From positions 1 to 64,000 of the forward strand of contig NZ_JARVWW010000031.1 of assembly GCF_029846715.1 (NCBI RefSeq): DNA of 64,000 nucleotides, read 5' to 3'. A program made the position numbers and the translations under genes. Position 1 is the stretch's first letter, and each line of letters starts with the position of its first letter. Below are positions 61,088 through 64,000 of this stretch, in pieces. The notes under the pieces were generated by a model. It was not told where the DNA came from and searched no databases. It saw nothing but the letters and a program-made list of their open reading frames with translations. Origin of the DNA: Bradyrhizobium nivariense. GTDB lineage: Bacteria; Pseudomonadota; Alphaproteobacteria; Rhizobiales; Xanthobacteraceae.

Positions 61088-61433
61088 CGCTTATCCCGCA
61101 ATGAAAACAGACCACACAAAAATCAACACGATGCAGTCGCATCGACAACGGTTCGGCAGCCAAGCGCTGGCAAGCGCAAATGCAAGCGTGAGGAACGAAT
61201 AGGCGCGCGAGATCTGGTTAAAGCTCAGGATCCAGACTCACAGAACGGTCAGCGCGGCGTAAAGAATGATCGCAACGAAAAAAACTACTCGTTGAGCAGA
61301 AAGCGGGCGATCCGCTCGGCGAGCGGACCATAGCCCCCACAGCGCCGAGTTTGAACAGCAGCTGGCAGCCAGCCGTCGTCGCTGCATAGGCCGTGAGCGC
61401 GACAACTTGGCGCAGTGAAACACGAACGCTCAT
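61084..61433 (-). pseudogene. Small DMT/SMR-type membrane protein, decayed
   Basis: The minus frame starts MSVRVSLRQVVALTAYAATTAGCQLLFKLGAVGA, then loses frame. Other frames contain VVFFVAIILYAALTVL with a stop, then VWILSFNQISRAYSFLTLAFALASAWLPN and VLIFVWSVFIAG. This matches EmrE-like or ArnE/F-like proteins that often pair with GT2/DUF2304 genes. At least one frameshift and one stop are present. Confidence 0.7.
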
Positions 61434-62437
61434 CGGCTCGGCCTCCGCAACACGACGCGCATGGCATCGAATAAGTTGACCGGCAGCCCCAGCCAGTTTG
61501 ATATCGCTAGGCGTTTGGGTCCAAGGCCAGACATGCGTGCGAGCTGAAAACTGATTAGCGACAATGGCACAACTTTCCATGGATGATCGAGATGTTCGAC
61601 TTCGAGACCGAGAGAGGTCGCCATGGCCTGCATGCTCGCCAGCGTAAAGAACCATAGGTGCTGCGGCGGTGTCATCAGCCGCCAGTGCGCCCCGGCAACT
61701 CTTGAATACAGCGAGCCAAAATCTCCCGTGGTAATCACGATGATCCCACCATGGTCGAGGTGATTCATGAGGAGTGCGATTGTGTCGCGGGGGGATGGCA
61801 AGTGCTCGATAACGTCGAGCAACACGATAACGTCGGTTGTGCCGAGCCGCCCAAGACGGGTCTCGTCGGCTTGACCGGTGAACACGTTCAAACCTGATAG
61901 TCGACAGTGTTCGGCGGCGTCCTCGGCAAGCTCGATCCCTGACACTTCGAAGAAGCGCTTTGCTTCCTGCAGAAAAAAACCGTAGGCGCATCCGACGTCA
62001 AGCAATCGCCCGGAGGCGCGGAACTTTCGGATGAATTCCACGGTTCCTGCAAACTCACGGCGAAGGATGTTTTCCGTGCCGATATAATCCGCGTAGCCGT
62101 CGGGACGCTTCCCGGAAAAATAGTCGCTGGTATAATAGCTCTCCGGGTCGAAGCCCATCGTCTCAGCTCGCCCGAGACCGCATTGCTCACAACGCAGGAT
62201 GTCGCAGCCGTTCTTCCTATAAAGAAATCGATGGACGCTCGCCTGGCCGCAAGCCAGACACACGTGCGAACGACCTCGGACCCTTGATTCCAAGACCTCG
62301 TGGTCTTTGGTGCTCAGGGTGGCAATGGCAGCGGCGCCCTTTTCGACGCGATCAAAGGTTGCGGCCGAGCCGCGCAGGTCCTCGGGGCCTGATCGCCCTT
62401 TCGAGTCTTCGGAATGCTGCGTGCGCTCTTCAGGCAC
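61430..62437 (-). CDS. Class I SAM-dependent methyltransferase with N-terminal zinc ribbon
   Basis: This 335-residue protein starts with GTG 62437. A ~55-residue leader is followed by a zinc ribbon (CLACGQ and CEQCGLG). A Methyltransf_23-type domain comes next, with the SAM loop LLDVGCAYGFFLQEAKRF, the acidic position SGIELAEDAAEHC and IVLLDVIEHLPSP. It resembles methyltransferases of surface-glycan clusters. It sits upstream of the decayed DMT gene. Confidence 0.84.
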   Translation of the reverse strand: MPEERTQHSEDSKGRSGPEDLRGSAATFDRVEKGAAAIATLSTKDHEVLESRVRGRSHVCLACGQASVHRFLYRKNGCDILRCEQCGLGRAETMGFDPESYYTSDYFSGKRPDGYADYIGTENILRREFAGTVEFIRKFRASGRLLDVGCAYGFFLQEAKRFFEVSGIELAEDAAEHCRLSGLNVFTGQADETRLGRLGTTDVIVLLDVIEHLPSPRDTIALLMNHLDHGGIIVITTGDFGSLYSRVAGAHWRLMTPPQHLWFFTLASMQAMATSLGLEVEHLDHPWKVVPLSLISFQLARMSGLGPKRLAISNWLGLPVNLFDAMRVVLRRPSR

Positions 62438-62782
62438 CTATGCGCCGTCCCGTTGGAGGACTTGCTCGAAGCGGATCCCACGCCTCCATCCAAAACTTAC
62501 TACTGAGTTGGATACCGATCAATCAAGCTTTCCGTGTTGCGATTGACCTGATGAATCCGCAGAACCCGTGTCCGCGCTGTGGCCGATCGGGCTTTGGACG
62601 TGCAGACGTGACGTCTGGAAGGCAGTGTCCCTTGTCCGCTCCTGGCCCGTTTGAGACCTACCCATCGGTCCGGTGATTGTCCGCTTCTCGGGGGAGACCG
62701 GAAGCGCTGGTCACACTGCAAAAAACGACGAGAATGACCCAACTGAGACATTGGCGCTGGGTTTCTGTCCCGCGTTTTGCGT
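62438..62782. other. Intergenic stretch with dispersed repeat copy
   Basis: The gap holds the dispersed repeat at 62634-62750 and no gene. Confidence 0.5.
62634..62750. repeat. Dispersed intergenic repeat, copy 4
   Basis: TGTCCGCTCCTGGCCCGTTTGAGACCTACCC and GAGAATGACCCAACTGAGACAT match parts of 6701-6820. Confidence 0.6.
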
Positions 62783-63001
62783 TTAGGACCACGGCGGCTC
62801 TTCGCTCGCCCCGGCTGCCTCGTGGTGGATCGTGACACCCGCCGAACGCAACCCGGTCAGCAATACAGTTCTTACAGAGGCAGGATCAAATCCAATATCC
62901 TTGGCGTTTGGTGGATGTGCCTCGCTGCCCTTCAATCGGAGGGCCAAGTGCAATTGCTCGCAAAGGTGCTGAACGACGAGATTGACCTGATCGTCAGTCA
63001 T
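62783..63001 (-). CDS. Conserved small protein
   Basis: This 72-residue protein starts MTDDQVNLVVQHLCEQLHLALRLKGSEAHPPNAKDIGFDPASVRTVLLTGLRSAGVTIHHEA. ATG 63001 follows CAGGAG. The fold is unknown; the type is common near stress genes. Confidence 0.65.
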   Translation of the reverse strand: MTDDQVNLVVQHLCEQLHLALRLKGSEAHPPNAKDIGFDPASVRTVLLTGLRSAGVTIHHEAAGASEEPPWS

Positions 63002-63290
63002 GATCGGCTTCTCCTGTGAAAATAGGGCGGTACGCGATTGGACCGCCCCAAGGATCACGCCCCACGCGATGCCCATGGGCGGGTCCCCAATCGTCCGTCA
63101 ATCCGGGCGCACCGGAAGTGACTAGCGGCGACTAGAACGACGCTTTAACCCTGAGCGGACCAAGGGCTGCTCTTGCGAAATTCCGGCCTTTGGTCGATTG
63201 GCTGGACTACAACGGCTTTACCGCCGTCACGAAACCAGCAAAGTGGCAAATTGAAATGGCCCATGCCGGCAGCTCGGCGGGTGGCTGAGG
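63002..63290. other. Intergenic stretch, nothing recognised
   Basis: About 290 bases with no gene character between two small minus-strand genes. Confidence 0.4.
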
Positions 63291-63503
63291 CTAGAGGCCG
63301 GCCCCCAACATCAACAGAATGGCACCGATTGCCATGAGAATGCCCGGCCAGTTCGCTCCGACCCCCAAGAATCCCACGCCGCGCCGCGTCGGCTCCAATG
63401 TATCGCCAGTGGGCCGACTAAGCGATCCCCGCCAAATAGTAGCGCGTGCCATGTACAAGATTCCGCCAAGAACGAGCAGAGCGCCAAGTCCTATCAGGAC
63501 CAT
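63291..63503 (-). CDS. Small DUF2905-like membrane protein
   Basis: This 70-residue protein has two membrane helices (MVLIGLGALLVLGGILYMARATIW and WPGILMAIGAILLMLGAGL) joined by a basic, Gly-rich loop. The ATG follows GGAGG. It is similar in layout to DUF2905 proteins; the family is not certain. Function unknown. Confidence 0.6.
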   Translation of the reverse strand: MVLIGLGALLVLGGILYMARATIWRGSLSRPTGDTLEPTRRGVGFLGVGANWPGILMAIGAILLMLGAGL

Positions 63504-63652
63504 TCTCGCCTCCTCAATTCATAGTAGCCACGTACAACGAGTCAGGATTCAAGCGCCGGGAGGTGTAATTCGTTCCGGGCACCCTCATCCAAGGGTTTGT
63601 CGAAGGCACGAAAGCGTACGTTGACGCGAAGGTCCATCCGGACAGCCGCACC

Positions 63653-63790
63653 TCACTCGGACTTCGCCGGCATACGGCCCTTGCCTCCGCACTTCACGCA
63701 GCGGCCCGGATAGGTCCTGCGGCCGGGCTCGGACTCCCGCACGGGCAGGGATCCCGCGCCGCCGCAAGCGTCGCACCGGACTTCGATGGC
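63653..63790 (-). other. Zinc-ribbon-like open frame without a clear start
   Basis: The minus frame reads IEVRCDACGGAGSLP and later YPGRCVKCGGKGRMPAKSE-stop, with two CxxCGG pairs as in DnaJ-type zinc ribbons. A TGA closes the frame upstream with no usual start codon between. Either a frameshift or an atypical start is involved. Confidence 0.4.
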
Positions 63791-63898
63791 GCCCCTTGGT
63801 CACGCCTCGCCCGACCCCGAGAGGATCGACGCCGGCGGCGTGGCGCGCACCGGCAGCGGCCGCTCCGCGGCCTTCAAGAGACCGGCCACCCTGGGGGC

Positions 63899-64000
63899 CT
63901 ATCGGCCGACCAACGCCAACAGGCGGCGCCTAGTGAAGGGATCGGCCCGCTCGGCCAAAGCGCGAATGCGTTGCGTCTGTTCTTTGCAGAAGTCCTCGTC
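63899..64000 (-). CDS. Partial small protein at the right edge
   Basis: The 3' end of a minus-strand gene enters from the right: DEDFCKEQTQRIRALAERADPFTRRRLLALVGR-stop. This ending is typical of small helical Bradyrhizobium proteins of unknown function. The start is outside the window. Confidence 0.6.
   Translation of the reverse strand, partial: DEDFCKEQTQRIRALAERADPFTRRRLLALVGR

Noticed and set aside
1..64000. CRISPR array, rRNA or intact tRNA genes
   Set aside because: No regularly spaced direct repeats with unique spacers, no rRNA sequence, and only one decayed tRNA were seen by eye.

Overview
The window looks like chromosome of a Bradyrhizobium-type alphaproteobacterium (Nitrobacteraceae, Hyphomicrobiales). 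This is inferred from the high G+C, the tripartite-type ABC substrate-binding protein, the SAM/cyclase/AAA/TPR giant, DUF1236, DUF2934, DUF3147, DUF2171 and DUF2142 proteins, HisKA_2 kinases, and GGAAC-N16/17-CGTT promoter signals typical of the general stress sigma factor EcfG. No rRNA or CRISPR array was seen. The only tRNA-like sequence is a decayed initiator tRNA-Met.

Layout. 1-7 kb: an ABC substrate-binding protein, an arylamine N-acetyltransferase gene split by a complete IS4-family element with perfect 9-bp target duplications, a GNAT acetyltransferase, two MITE-like repeats and several dispersed repeats. 7-11 kb: a SnoaL-like secreted protein followed by a SAM-cyclase-AAA-TPR protein. 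11-27.9 kb: a stress and envelope block. It holds a receiver-only regulator with a multi-PAS/GAF HisKA_2 kinase, an OprB-like porin, an atypical NRAMP-family transporter with DUF3147 membrane proteins, a PAP2 phosphatase with an isochorismatase-like hydrolase, inorganic pyrophosphatase, a DUF892 ferritin-like protein, two FAD oxidoreductases (one with a Rieske domain), and small secreted proteins. 28-46.8 kb: a second stress block. It holds a ligD remnant, a GT4 glycosyltransferase, a ribbon-helix-helix protein with a PHB-depolymerase-type esterase, a receiver protein, a PRC-barrel protein, two hsp20 genes (one decayed, one behind a ROSE-like RNA thermometer), DUF296 and PfpI proteins, and frameshifted SDR and CDF genes. 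It also holds a flavodoxin-fold protein, DUF2171, VOC and DUF3833 proteins, and many miniproteins.

46.8-57.4 kb is a mosaic accessory region. It contains two IS3-type remnants nested in each other, a DUF2130 protein, a complete IS5-family element, a frameshifted Fic gene, a WGR protein, and the decayed tRNA-Met with its terminator. A third IS3 fragment there is fused in frame to the C-terminal part of a large protein that may be STAND/NACHT-like. Fragments of an AbiEii-type toxin, of unknown genes and of an N-terminally truncated FtsZ follow. 57.4-64 kb: repeats and a minus-strand envelope-glycan cluster (DUF2142 membrane protein, DUF2304, GT2, small DMT/SMR remnant, methyltransferase), then small stress-type genes and a partial gene at the right edge.

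The most coherent theme is a dispersed EcfG-like stress regulon. Five close matches and four weaker ones to GGAAC-N16/17-xGTT lie about 10-80 bases upstream of starts of a sensor kinase, a miniprotein/NRAMP unit, DUF892, FAD-Rieske, secreted-protein, PRC-barrel, flavodoxin-fold and VOC-operon genes. The second theme is decay: at least ten genes carry a readable single lesion, truncation or insertion. All functional names rest on motif recognition by eye; no database search was run.
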